Source of the DNA: Cupriavidus basilensis OR16
GTDB lineage: Bacteria > Pseudomonadota > Gammaproteobacteria > Burkholderiales > Burkholderiaceae
Length of the DNA stretch: 64,000 nt
NCBI RefSeq assembly: GCF_000243095.1
Contig: NZ_AHJE01000012.1
Span: 98,972 to 162,971, forward strand
Reading direction: 5' to 3'
Part shown: positions 33,246-43,543 of the stretch, in pieces
How the letters are laid out: the number at the start of each line of letters is the position of its first letter
Position numbering within the stretch: position 1 is the first letter of the stretch
Translations under genes and position numbers: made by a program
The notes under the pieces: model-generated
Seen by the model: only the letters and a program-made list of their open reading frames with translations
Database searches by the model: none
What the model was told of the DNA's origin: nothing

Positions 33246-34781
33246 TCAGGGGCTGAGCGTAAAGGTAAGACTGCCAATCGAATTGCCCCATGGATCGAGG
33301 GCGATCGTGTAGGTGCCGGTGGTGGGCAATGACGGTTGATCTACCGTCGGTGTGCCGCATGTGCCGGTTGACGTCAGCGTGGCACTGTCCGGCTTCAGAA
33401 TAGCCAGCGTGTAGCAGCCTATAGTGTTCCCGCTGGTGCTCAGGCTCATATGCTGCCCCGCCGTACCACTGAATGTCAGATTGCCGTTCTGACCAGGAAC
33501 AGCGGTGGTTAGAGTGACCGATGAACCCCCGATTGTGATCGTGGCTGTCGCATCGGCAGGCACGTCATATAGGGTGAAAGTAAGACTACCCGTAGCCACA
33601 TCCCAGGGATCAAGAGTGATCGCATAGGTTCCAGTGAGCGGCAGCACCTGAGTATCAACGTACGCCGTGCCGCAAAATCCGGACGAAAAAAGTTGCGAAC
33701 CATCTGGCTTCAGGATCGCCAATGTGTGGCAGCCAACAGTGTTCTGGCTGGTTTGCAGGCTGACACGCTGACCCGCCGTGCCGCTGAATGTAACCGGCAT
33801 CGTGACGGGGTCCAAGAAATTCCCATTGCACAGAGCGGCGCTAGTCGAGGACGAGCCGTCTGGCTTAATGATCTGGACACCGCCACCGGCGCACATTCCA
33901 AAGTTTGAACCAGTGACTTGCAAGCTGACACGCTGACCGGCAACTCCATCGAAGAGAATTAGACCAACCTTGCCTGCGGTTGTGATCGACACAGTCTGAC
34001 TGCTGCCAATGGTCATGCGCCCGGTCAGCTCAACGTCGGTCGCAGTGCGCGGCGACGGCGGCACAAAAAAATCCTGGCTACTGATCGCCTGTCCAAACGG
34101 CGTAGTCAACGCCAAGCGCCCGGAGGTCGCTGAAGCCGCTACCGCAGTGGTGAGAGCGCTGGCCGTGGCAGCGCTCACCAGCGCCAGCCGCGTATTGAAG
34201 GTCAGATTGTTCTGATTGAGAGTAGTTTGGAAGTTGCTCCCATTGATCGTCACCGCTGTGCCAGGCGTACCGATCGTCGGCGTGAATCCGCTGATGACCG
34301 GCGCTCCGCCTTGCGCGACAGTGAAGGCGTTCGAACTGACGGCGCTGCCGCTGGGTGAAGTCACGCTGATCGGACCAGTGGTCGCAGCGGCAGGAACTTG
34401 GATAACCAGTTGGTTTGTCGATGCCGAGCTGATCGCGGCCGCCACGCCATTGAACTGGACGGTGTTCTGGCTGGCCGTCGCTGAGAAACCTGCGCCAGAA
34501 ATCGTGACGGTGGTACCGGTGGGACCGCTGCGCGGCGAAAAGCTCATCACGGAGACCGCGGCACTGCCTCGTCCTATCGCGGTAATGTTCCCCGCTGCAT
34601 CGTAGGCGTATATAGCCGTGTTGCCGGCCTCATCGACCACGCCCGTCAAGCGCCCCACTTCGTCATAGGCAAAGTTGTAGGCTGCCCCCCAAACGAGGGA
34701 GCCACCTGCGAACACGCCCAACACCATCATTGCGAAAGCCAAAAACGTGTCACATAGCGAACGGAAAAGCAGACGCGTCAT
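33246..34781 (-). CDS. Exported IPT/TIG protein with RHS (YD) lead-in, paralogue of 41165-43119
   Basis: About 510 residues: signal peptide (FLAFAMMVLGVFAGGSLVWG), two YD repeats (YDEVGRLTGVVDEAGN, AIYAYDAAGNITAI), two IPT/TIG domains (MSFSPRSGPTGTTVTISGAG and SGFTPTIGTPGTAVTINGSN), then three beta-rich repeats each ending in a GSLTFTL-like strand. Aligning the 5' end with the paralogue shows the expected ATG is ACG here and the ribosome site is altered; the next ATG is at 34781, which keeps the signal peptide core. Likely a secreted or surface adhesin-like protein. Confidence 0.75.
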   Translation of the reverse strand: MTRLLFRSLCDTFLAFAMMVLGVFAGGSLVWGAAYNFAYDEVGRLTGVVDEAGNTAIYAYDAAGNITAIGRGSAAVSVMSFSPRSGPTGTTVTISGAGFSATASQNTVQFNGVAAAISSASTNQLVIQVPAAATTGPISVTSPSGSAVSSNAFTVAQGGAPVISGFTPTIGTPGTAVTINGSNFQTTLNQNNLTFNTRLALVSAATASALTTAVAASATSGRLALTTPFGQAISSQDFFVPPSPRTATDVELTGRMTIGSSQTVSITTAGKVGLILFDGVAGQRVSLQVTGSNFGMCAGGGVQIIKPDGSSSTSAALCNGNFLDPVTMPVTFSGTAGQRVSLQTSQNTVGCHTLAILKPDGSQLFSSGFCGTAYVDTQVLPLTGTYAITLDPWDVATGSLTFTLYDVPADATATITIGGSSVTLTTAVPGQNGNLTFSGTAGQHMSLSTSGNTIGCYTLAILKPDSATLTSTGTCGTPTVDQPSLPTTGTYTIALDPWGNSIGSLTFTLSP

Positions 34782-34925
34782 TTCAACCACCGTGCGGACG
34801 GACGTGCGGTTTCCGCGAAGCGAGCGGGTACGCACCACTAACCTGGAGGTGCGACGACGGCCTGCTTGCGGGAAAAAGGCGTTTGAATACTTCCAGTGAA
34901 CGCCTCACCGGATGCGCTACGTTAG

Positions 34926-35235
<310 letters not shown>

Positions 35236-35362
35236 CCGCAGGGGGGTGTTATCAAATTACAAATGCGTTTGCGCCTGAATCTGTATCAACTTGAGACTGC
35301 GTTTGACACTGGCCGATCAATTGGCCCAAAACCGTACCTACTATTTGAATACGCCGCGGTAA

Positions 35363-35782
35363 TCATGCGACACCAATATATTTTCTTTTCATAAACCATA
35401 TTGCAATTGAAAGCAATCCAATGGATAATAATCCATAGTAAAAAACAATTGGGAAATCATTAATGATTCGTTCGTCAGCCATATAACTCAATTTCCATTT
35501 CTGTTTTTTGATCTTCTCCCCAATCGCAAAATCACGAGATAAGGACTGATCTGTCGGGCCAGCGGAGTACGATTTATTCTCTCCTGCCGCGGACAGGATA
35601 ATATATTTGGTGACGCATCGATTATTTTTTGGTTGTTGGCAAACCACCAATTTATTGATTACCTCCCCATCAACCTCAATCGAGGCGCGGCCATATATTT
35701 CATAGCATGACATCACCACAAGAATTGCCCCTATAATTAGGAATGCAATGAATGGATTGATTGTATATTTTATCTGATTCAA
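35363..35782 (-). CDS. Two-TM protein abutting the RHS tip, candidate immunity protein
   Basis: A 139-residue AT-rich gene. AGGAG lies 7 bases before a TTG at 35782, only 10 bases after the RHS stop; no ATG is better placed. Residues about 8-26 (INPFIAFLIIGAILVVMSC) and 115-132 (FPIVFYYGLLSIGLLSIAIW) span the membrane, with a soluble domain between (CQQPKNNRCVTKYIIL). Position, base composition and coupling are those of immunity genes following polymorphic toxins. A membrane immunity protein would suit a pore-forming or membrane-acting tip. Family not recognised. Confidence 0.55.
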   Translation of the reverse strand: MNQIKYTINPFIAFLIIGAILVVMSCYEIYGRASIEVDGEVINKLVVCQQPKNNRCVTKYIILSAAGENKSYSAGPTDQSLSRDFAIGEKIKKQKWKLSYMADERIINDFPIVFYYGLLSIGLLSIAIWFMKRKYIGVA

Positions 35783-35792
35783 TCTACTTCTC

Positions 35793-38700
35793 CTATTTGC
35801 AAATTCTCTTGGCGTTAGAGAAATAATCGGGAAACAACTCCCTCCAACCAAAAGGTACGACCGAGGTATCGCTTCTTGTGACAGAAGCCCCGCCACCTAC
35901 GCCGGCGCCGATGGTGATTCCGACACCCCAAATGCTTGAATTCGGATCTTTGTAAAAATCTATTGAAACATACGGCCCGAGCCCAAGGCCAAAGCTAGAA
36001 TTAGTAAACGGACCGCCGAAATCTCTAATATTACTTGCATTAGGGGAAAAACTTATAGTGGTTCCAAAACCGCCGCCCTCCCCGGTGCCAGCACCGTAGC
36101 CGTATGACGTATAAGTTCCTGAATTTCCTTGCCCATCGAAAACAAATCCACCACCAGAACTTACGGTGGCGGGAGTAGATGTAAAGCTTCCCTGTCCACC
36201 TATTGATACCAACCAAAGTCCCAGAGGGTCCACGAATGAAACCGGATTTCCCTTTACATACGCATAGAGATTAATCCCTCCGACCAACCCGATTGGATCC
36301 TCCGCAATGAAGCGACCGAAGCCAGGATGAGAGTAACGCGCCCTATAATAGTAGAGGCCGGTGCCATCGTTTTCCCGCCCCGTATACTGGAGCGCATTAC
36401 CGCTAGCCTCCCCGGTCACGGTGGCTGTCCCATAAGGTTCGTAGACATAGTTTGTCTTCACAGTACCAGTTCCGTCTGTGAGCGCCAGCGTACTGCCCAG
36501 CCCATCGGTGATGAAGCTGCGGGCGCCGAACACCGTGTCGCTGCGACTGAAGGTCTCGTCGAGGGCCAGGCCGGTCAACAGGTTCGCAGTTGGCGTGCTA
36601 CCCGAGAGCTCCTGTACCACATTCAGGCCATCGTAAGCGAAGCCGGTGGCGACGCCGCCTACCGTCTTGCCGCTACGCCGGTTCGCACCATCGTAGACGA
36701 AGGTGGCGGTCGCGCCGCCGGCAAGGGCACTGAGTCGGTTACGCGAATCCCACGTGTAGGCCAGGCTGCCGTCGCCCGTCAGGTTGCCGTTGGCGTCGTA
36801 GGTGAGGCTAGCGCCGGCCCAGTTGGTTAGCCGGTTCGCGGCGTCGTAGGTGGCGCTGCTCATTGCCGCAGGTAGGGTCATATTGGCCAGGCTGCCGCCG
36901 AGTTGGGTTCGCCGTCCGGCCGCGTCATAGGCATGGGTCAGGTTGCCGAGCGCGGTGCCGCCGTTGGCATAGCTGATGGAAGTCAGCTGATTTGCGATGT
37001 CGTAGCCATAGGTAGCCACCACGCCGTTCGGCAGCGTCAGCGTACTGCGCCGGCTGGCTGCGTCGTAGGTGAAGCCAACCTGGACGCTGCCCTGCGTGAT
37101 CCCGGTCAGGCGGTTGGCATTATCGTACGCATAGCTCACCGCTGCCTGGCCGGCCACCGTCAGGCCGGTGCGCCGGCCGGCCGCGTCATAGGCGTAGCTG
37201 ACGCTGCCCTGCGGCGTGGTCTCGCCGGTAAGCCGGTCCATACCGTCATAGCTGCGCGCGAGCGTGCCGCCAATGCTGTCCACGAGTTGCGTGACCCGAT
37301 TGCCTGAGTCGTATGTGTAGGCGAGTGTGGCGTCGGGTGCCGTAAGGCTACCCCCTACCAGCGTTTGGCCATAGGCGCCGGAAATACGCCGGTTCAGGCC
37401 GTCATAGGTAAAGCTGGAGATCTTACCGTTGCGCGCGGTCAATCGCGTGAGATTATCCAGCCCATCGTAACTGTAGCTCTCAATCTGCAATAGCGAATCG
37501 GTCTTGCTGGCAAGCCGATCCTTGGTGTCATAGCTGAAGCTGGTCTGGCCGCCGCGAGCATCGGTCAAGTTAGTCAGCTTGCCATTGGCATCATAGGCGA
37601 AACTGGTCACGTTACCCTGCGCATCGATGCGTCGGATCGGCAGGCTGCGCCCGTTGTATTCGAAGCGTGTCAGATTGCCCAGGGGATCCGCGACGGACAG
37701 CAGCCGTCCAACACTGTCGGTATAAAAGTTGACGGTGCGCCCTAACGGATCGGTTGCGGCGACCAAATCCCCCTCCCGGTAGCTGAATGTCGTCGCGTTA
37801 CCCAGTGGATCTGTCGCCGTGGTGACTTGCCCTGCCGGGTTGTAGCTAAAATGGGTCGCATTACCCAGTGGATCGTCGACCTCAATGCGATTGCCCAGGC
37901 TGTCGTATCGGAACGTTCTGGTGTGGCCCAGTCCGTCGCTGTATGACGTCGGCTGGTTATAGGCGGGATCGTAGGTGTAGGTTTCAGTGACAGCCTGCGA
38001 CGTGCCGGCTAAACGGGTAACGCTGGTGAGATTACCTAGTGAATCGTAGCCATAGTTGGTCTGGCGTCCCAGTGCATCGGTCGTCGATGTGAGCAGATTG
38101 GTGCCGACTTGCCGCGTATAGGTGAAAGCCTGTGCTTCTGCCTTACCAAGTGCGTGAGTCGCGGCGGTCACGTACCCGCTGCTGTTGAAGGAAAGCCGCC
38201 GCACGTTGCCACGCGGATCGGTGATGTCTGTTTGCGTGGCCTTGCCGGTCCCATCGAGCGTGTAGGCGAACTGGTAGACGCCGCCGTCGGAAAGAGTCTG
38301 TTGGCTGACCCGATTGTTAGCGTCATACTGATTGGTCACCATCAACTGCCCATTTGGCTTCTTGACGGTGAGCAGGTTGTTCGCCCCATCGTACGTATAT
38401 TGCTCAATGCCGCCGTCCGGATCGGTCACCTGTGTGAGGCGCCCCCCGGCATCGTATTGATAGGTGACAGTATTGCCTAGGCTGTCGGTGGCCTGCGTGA
38501 CACGATTCGCACTGTCATAGGTCAGATTGATATAGCGACCGTCCGGATTGGCGATTTGCGTCAGATTGGCGCTGGCGTCGCGCGTCAGCGTCAGGCTGTT
38601 GCCTGCCCGATCGTAATACTCTCGCAACGCCGCGCCGCGGCTGGAGGCGCATCCCGCGCAGTCATAGAAGTACATCACGCGGCCGTCGCGCATCTTCAAT

Positions 38701-39848
38701 TGCCACCTGCTGTTGATCCATCTTATGACCGCCCCATAGTAGTCGGTCGGGGTAGCGGTATGCGTGTAGACCGCGTCGGAATAGCCAGTTCCGGCCGAGG
38801 TTCGTACGAAGTGAATTCGCCCACCATCAGGCAGGATCAGATCCTGGTACGTGTACGGATTCATGTCGCCAATCGTAAAGATATCGTACGGCTGATTGGT
38901 GCCAATCCCGAAGGCCCGGGAGACGCTGTCGCGCTGCCGATAAGTTCGGGTCACCGAGATCGGTACCGTGCCGGCCACGGTCAGGTCGGTCTTGGTATGA
39001 AGGAACAGACCGGTATAGCAATCCACTGGGTCACCCGCCTGCCCACCGCAGCCTCCCGGCGGTGGGCCCTCGGCCGGCGCATTGCTGGGCAGCGATACCA
39101 TCGCTCCCGTCAGCTCGTAGATCGCGACACCGGGGTTGGGCACGATCTGTTGGCCGTCTGCGGCGATCTTGCCCTGGCCGTAGACGTGCCAACCCTTCTC
39201 CAGAGGATCGTAGTTCCAGAAATCCAGCACACTGCCTGGTGCCCCCTGGTGATAGTTTGGATAAATCACGCGGGCCCCCTGTGCGCTGGCCGCGTCGACC
39301 CCTTCGAGGTGCGCTCCGCCCGGTTGCAGCGTAAAGTACACAGGAACGTAGCGGTTTGGCAGCGGAAAGGGCGGCCGGTCGACGGGCACCGGAGTGATCG
39401 ACAATTCGTTGATCACACGCCCCTTGCGATCGCGCAACACGGTGCCTTTGGGAATGTGCACCTCAAGATGCGGGATGTAGGGGGTGGTGATCACCACGTC
39501 CGAGGCGGTCGGCGAGTCGAACTTGATGGCGTGCGCGGTATCGATACGGGGCATCCAACTGGTATAAGGCAGCGCGGTGGTCTTGCCCGCGGCCGGGGCC
39601 GCCAGGACCTCAAAATAGCCGTATGTCTTGCCGGGCCGATTGGCGCTGGTACCGTCGATCACCAGCGTGCGGTCACTCGTACTGATCCCCTGCAACAGGA
39701 AGCGGCCGGTCGCGTCGGTACGCGCCGTCTGCGCCCCGATCTTCAGGGTCACGTCGACCGCCGCCTCGCCGTTCATCAGCAAGACCTGGCCGGCGAGCGC
39801 TGTCACGCCGGGCGGCGCCGCGAGTGGTGGTAGCCGCGAGTGGTGGTA
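35793..39848 (-). CDS. RHS-repeat exoprotein, C-terminal half of split kelch-RHS gene
   Basis: About 1350 residues in this frame, from LPPLAAPPGVTALAGQ. A carboxypeptidase-regulatory-like beta domain comes first, then VDCYTGLFLHTKTDLTV that opens the RHS shell, about 30 YD repeats, and the hyperconserved end YYYRARYSHPGFGRFIAEDP followed by DPLGLW (36213). The last 140 residues (35793-36212) are an AT-richer, Gly-rich variable tip. The frame upstream of 39848 is not homologous; the true N-terminus is the kelch part in another phase. It is probably exported and surface-associated. See the 16-bp duplication at 39817. Confidence 0.85.
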   Translation of the reverse strand, partial: YHHSRLPPLAAPPGVTALAGQVLLMNGEAAVDVTLKIGAQTARTDATGRFLLQGISTSDRTLVIDGTSANRPGKTYGYFEVLAAPAAGKTTALPYTSWMPRIDTAHAIKFDSPTASDVVITTPYIPHLEVHIPKGTVLRDRKGRVINELSITPVPVDRPPFPLPNRYVPVYFTLQPGGAHLEGVDAASAQGARVIYPNYHQGAPGSVLDFWNYDPLEKGWHVYGQGKIAADGQQIVPNPGVAIYELTGAMVSLPSNAPAEGPPPGGCGGQAGDPVDCYTGLFLHTKTDLTVAGTVPISVTRTYRQRDSVSRAFGIGTNQPYDIFTIGDMNPYTYQDLILPDGGRIHFVRTSAGTGYSDAVYTHTATPTDYYGAVIRWINSRWQLKMRDGRVMYFYDCAGCASSRGAALREYYDRAGNSLTLTRDASANLTQIANPDGRYINLTYDSANRVTQATDSLGNTVTYQYDAGGRLTQVTDPDGGIEQYTYDGANNLLTVKKPNGQLMVTNQYDANNRVSQQTLSDGGVYQFAYTLDGTGKATQTDITDPRGNVRRLSFNSSGYVTAATHALGKAEAQAFTYTRQVGTNLLTSTTDALGRQTNYGYDSLGNLTSVTRLAGTSQAVTETYTYDPAYNQPTSYSDGLGHTRTFRYDSLGNRIEVDDPLGNATHFSYNPAGQVTTATDPLGNATTFSYREGDLVAATDPLGRTVNFYTDSVGRLLSVADPLGNLTRFEYNGRSLPIRRIDAQGNVTSFAYDANGKLTNLTDARGGQTSFSYDTKDRLASKTDSLLQIESYSYDGLDNLTRLTARNGKISSFTYDGLNRRISGAYGQTLVGGSLTAPDATLAYTYDSGNRVTQLVDSIGGTLARSYDGMDRLTGETTPQGSVSYAYDAAGRRTGLTVAGQAAVSYAYDNANRLTGITQGSVQVGFTYDAASRRSTLTLPNGVVATYGYDIANQLTSISYANGGTALGNLTHAYDAAGRRTQLGGSLANMTLPAAMSSATYDAANRLTNWAGASLTYDANGNLTGDGSLAYTWDSRNRLSALAGGATATFVYDGANRRSGKTVGGVATGFAYDGLNVVQELSGSTPTANLLTGLALDETFSRSDTVFGARSFITDGLGSTLALTDGTGTVKTNYVYEPYGTATVTGEASGNALQYTGRENDGTGLYYYRARYSHPGFGRFIAEDPIGLVGGINLYAYVKGNPVSFVDPLGLWLVSIGGQGSFTSTPATVSSGGGFVFDGQGNSGTYTSYGYGAGTGEGGGFGTTISFSPNASNIRDFGGPFTNSSFGLGLGPYVSIDFYKDPNSSIWGVGITIGAGVGGGASVTRSDTSVVPFGWRELFPDYFSNAKRICK
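39817..39848. repeat. 16-bp tandem duplication causing frameshift
   Basis: GCCGCGAGTGGTGGTA occurs twice in direct succession (39817-39832, 39833-39848). Removing one copy restores a continuous minus-strand frame, joining QLPPLAA of the kelch half to PPGVTALA of the RHS half. Sixteen is not a multiple of three, so the duplication is the precise cause of the split. Confidence 0.9.
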
Positions 39849-41151
39849 ACTGTTGCAACGGCGAAGCCGGCTGTTTGACTTGCCAGTTTCCACGCATATG
39901 CGTCGGCCCCGGGATCCAGACTGCATCCGGAAGCGGGACGGGCGTCGCTGGGAGCGCTGGCTGAGCTGGTGCTGGGGACGCGGGCTGTGCCACCGCACGG
40001 CCAGACCCTGCATTCGGCTGGACCGTCTGCGCGACGGCAGTGGGCGCAGCGCTTGACGATACGCCGGCAGCGGTAGCCGATCCATGCAAACTCTCAGCCG
40101 TAAAGCCAATCGCCGTGAAGGGCAACGCAGTGCCGGCCTCATCGAGCGCGGCATTGATAAAAAGCGTATAACGTGCCCCCGGTCTCAGTTCCACCTCGGG
40201 CGTGACAAATAGGAGGCGCCCTCCTTCGACTGGCACAACAGCCGCAGCAACTGAGCCGGTTGGGCCCAGCAAGGTCACGGTCCTGGCATTCAGGCTGGCC
40301 ACGGCCAGGGGCTTGGAGAAACGCACCGCCAGCTTTGCCTTGATGGAGACGTTGATCGCATCTGGGGCCGGCATGGATTCCTGGACGCTCGGTGCGCTAG
40401 TGCTGGCTGCGGTCGCCAACCAGCCGCTGGATACTTGGTCCGGCAAGCCGAAGCGCTGCTGCTGGGGAAAGTAGAGTTCTGGGGAAGTCACCGACTTGCC
40501 CGCGCCATCACGCCCGCCCGACAGCAGGATGGGCTCATCTGCCAGCAGTTGCGCCGTATGATCGGCGCGCGGGACGACCATCTGGGCGTGGACGCCTTGC
40601 GCTTGCCGGCTGACTGGGTCCCACAGGTCGGCCTGGATCAACAACCCACCCTGCTCGGAAGTCCCACCGGCAATCAATACCGATCCGTCCATCAGAACAG
40701 TGGCAGTATGCCGGGCTCGAGGAATGAGTCCTAGATCGCCCAGCGACGTGAAGGCCTGCGTGACAGGGTCAAACAGTTCCGCATCGCGAATGATCGCGCC
40801 GTTGGAGTCAACACCGCCGAATACCAGCACCTTGCCGTCGGGCAACAGTGTTCCACTATGGTGACTGCGCGGAGTGCGCAGCCTGGAGGACAGCACCACC
40901 AGCTGCTGAGTAACGGAATTCAGCACAACTGCCTTGCCTGCTCCATCGCCCTCTCCGCCCAGAAGCAGCCACCGACCGTCCGGCAGCGAGGTGGCGCTCT
41001 GCCCAGGAGCAGTCGCTGGCGCGGCCGCCATCGCCTGCCCCGCGCCCATACTCAATATCAAAAGCAAACCGACAACCTGCCGAACGAGAAGTAACGACAT
41101 GTTCCAGAGCGCCCCCTTTGTAAGGCACCTTGATGGCAGAATCATGGACAT
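39849..41151 (-). CDS. Kelch-repeat exported protein, N-terminal half of split kelch-RHS gene
   Basis: About 430 residues up to the duplication. A signal peptide (LLLVRQVVGLLLILSMGAGQ) is followed by at least four kelch-type blades (DGRWLLLGGEGD, DGKVLVFGGVDSNG, DGSVLIAGGTSEQGG), a Big/Ig-like domain (LAVRFSKPLAVASLNARTVT) and a Pro/Ala-rich linker. As written the frame runs on to 39673 with 60 nonsense residues. The ATG at 41151 has GGAGGAGG close upstream; 41100 is an alternative. It lies 13 bases after the preceding IPT gene. Confidence 0.8.
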
Positions 41152-41164
41152 GGCCTCCTCCATT

Positions 41165-43119
41165 TCAGGGGCTGAGCGTGAAGGTGAGACTGCCCGTTGC
41201 GGTGCCCCAATGCTGGAGCACGATGGTATAAGTGCCGGTTGCTGGTAAGGTCAGTGGTCCGACAGATGCATTGCTCCCAAAGCCGGTCAAAGGATAGAGA
41301 GCCGTACCGTCTGGCTTCAAGACCGCCAGGCGGTACCAAACTATGTTGTCCTGGCTAGTGATCAGGCTTACGCTCAGGCTCGCGCACGTTGTAAAGGGTG
41401 AAGGTGAGGCCGCCTGTAGCGCTACCGTAATGCGCAAGGCGGATGGTATATGTGCCAGTCACTGGCAAGGTCAGTGGCTCGACGAATGTACTGTTCCCAA
41501 AGCCCGCGGAGGGATAGAGGGCCGTACCGTCTGGCTTCAAAATCGACAAGTAGTACCAAACTATGTTGTCCTGACTCGTGATGAGGCTTACGCGCTGGCC
41601 CGCAGATCCACTGAAGGTCAGAGACCCGTCCTGCCCGGGAGCCGTGGTGGTCAGCGTGATCGCGGGGCCACCAGGGACAATCGTCGCCGTCGCGTCGGCG
41701 GGCGACGTTGTAAAGCGTGAAGGTACCGCTGCCCTTGTTGGTACCGTACGGACGGAGCTTGATTGTGTAAGTGCCCGTAGCCGGTAGCGTGAGCACATTG
41801 GAGTAGTAGTTCCGCGAACAGAGTAATGTGCTTGGGACGAGGAATGTGCCATCCGGGTTAGCAATCGAGATGTAAGTACAATCGCTGCCAAGGCCAGAGT
41901 CTTCGCTCAACGTCAGCGAGACTCGCTGCGTCGACGTGCCACTGAAGGTAAGGACCTCACTTTGCCCAGGTGTCGTCGTGGTCAGCGTCACCGCCGAACC
42001 GCCGGGAACGATTGTCGCGGCAGCGTCGGCCGGAACGTCATATAGCGTGAAGGTTACACTTCCTGTCATTGTGCCAATCGGTGCGACCAAAATAGTGTAG
42101 GTTGCCGTGGTTGGCAGCGTGACGGCAGTCAGATAATTGCCGTTGCATAGCGCCGTGCTACCCAGGGACGAGCCGCCCGGCCCTAGGATCTGGAGGCTAC
42201 CGGTACCGCATGACCCAAAGCTTGAGCTAGTGGTCTGTAAGCCGACCCTCTGCCCGGCTGTACCGTCAAACAAGATCAGTCCGATCTTCCCTGCGGTAGT
42301 TAGCGACACTGTTTGACTACTGCCAATCGCCATTCGTCCCGTTACCGCGACATCCGATACCACATGGGCGCCAGGCGGGACATAGAAATCCTGGCTGCTT
42401 GTTGTCTGGCCAAACGGTGTTGTCACTGCTAGCCGCCCGGAGGTCGAAAAGGTCGGCACCGCGGTCGTTAGGGAGGTTGCCGTTGCGGCGCTAAGGAGAG
42501 CGGTCCGGGTATTAAAGACCAGGCTATTTTCGTTGACCGTGGTTTGGAAATTGCTCCCGCTTACACTCACCGCTGTCCCAGGCGTCCCGATCGTCGGGGA
42601 GAACCCGCCGATGAGCGGTGCTGAGCTCTGCGTGACCGCAAATGACGCCGAACTTGTCGCGCTGCCGCTAGGCGAAGTCACGGAAATCGGCCCATTGGTA
42701 GCGGCCGCCGGTACCTGCACAACGAGTTGCGTGGAGGATGCCGAGATGACCGTCCCAGCGGCACCATTGATCTGCACGGTGTTTTGACTGGGGGTCGCCG
42801 AAAAGCCACAGCCAGAAATAGTGACATTCGAGCCGACCGCACCACTGCCTGGCGAGAAACCAAGAATGGAAACCGCAGCGTTGCCTCTAGCGACCGAGCT
42901 GATGTTCCCCGAAGCATCGTACGCATACGTTGCCGCGTTGCCCGCATCATTGACAATCCCGGTCAACCGCCCGAGCTCATCATAAGAGAAATTGTAGATC
43001 GCTCCCCAAACGGGGGAAATGCCCGCCAGTGCGCTCATCACCATGGTGAAGGCCAACAAACGCTTACCAAACGAGCGGATAGATAGACGCGCCATCTCGG
43101 CCACCATTTGCGTGGACAT
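41165..43119 (-). pseudogene. Exported IPT/TIG protein with YD lead-in, two frameshifts
   Basis: The 5' part mirrors the 33-kb gene: signal peptide (LLAFTMVMSALAGISPVWG), two YD repeats, two IPT domains (LGFSPGSGAVGSNVTISGCG), then beta repeats ending in FTLYNV/FTLYDV. At about 41705 an indel shifts the frame (PADATATIVPGGPAI continues in another phase). At about 41390 a second break deletes most of one repeat unit (TLYNV joins SLSVSLITSQDN). The last frame ends GSLTFTLSP, as in the paralogue. The start at 43119 has GGGAG 6 bases upstream. Confidence 0.75.
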
Positions 43120-43137
43120 GCGATTCTCCCGAAGCAA

Positions 43138-43543
43138 GAAGGCGGCGAGCCACAGGAGGGCTCGACCAAATCGGTGCTATGCAGGAAGGAGAATCTGCGA
43201 TGGCCCCGACAAACGCCGCATCAGGGAGTCTGGACGTCGGCAGATCGGTGCCATCTGCCGCGCATGGAGATTGGATCTCACGGTCGCCGTTCCTCCCCGT
43301 TCTCGTTCTTACTTCTTGTCGGCGGTCACACACGTTTGACCGGTATAGCAAAGGATTCCAAGTCCACCAATAAAAAGTTGGAGTCAACCCTCCGCATACC
43401 CCGAAAGAGGGGGGGACTTTCACAAGAGATACCCCACTAAATTCTCTTTGCTAATACAGTGCTCTTGTACTACTCATTAGATCCGACGACCATTTTCCCC
43501 GGAAAGCCGCAAGACCGTATTTCTATCGCAGGCAACCTAACAG
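43138..43543. other. Divergent promoter region between exoprotein and secretion operons
   Basis: This 406-bp gap separates the leftward IPT/kelch/RHS genes from the rightward peroxidase/secretion genes. The right half is AT-rich (AATTCTCTTTGCTAATACAG near 43440) and is the likely promoter zone for the rightward arm. A G-run (GAGGGGGGGAC) occurs near 43410. No open frame here looks like protein. A shared regulator binding here would coordinate both arms. Confidence 0.5.

Noticed and set aside
33246..34781. IPT/RHS genes as fragments of the large RHS gene
   Set aside because: They have their own signal peptides and the same complete domain order in both copies, so they are a separate gene family.
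35793..41151. RHS protein as a type VI secretion effector
   Set aside because: The restored protein begins with a Sec signal peptide and kelch blades, has no PAAR or VgrG-linked part, and no T6SS genes are near.
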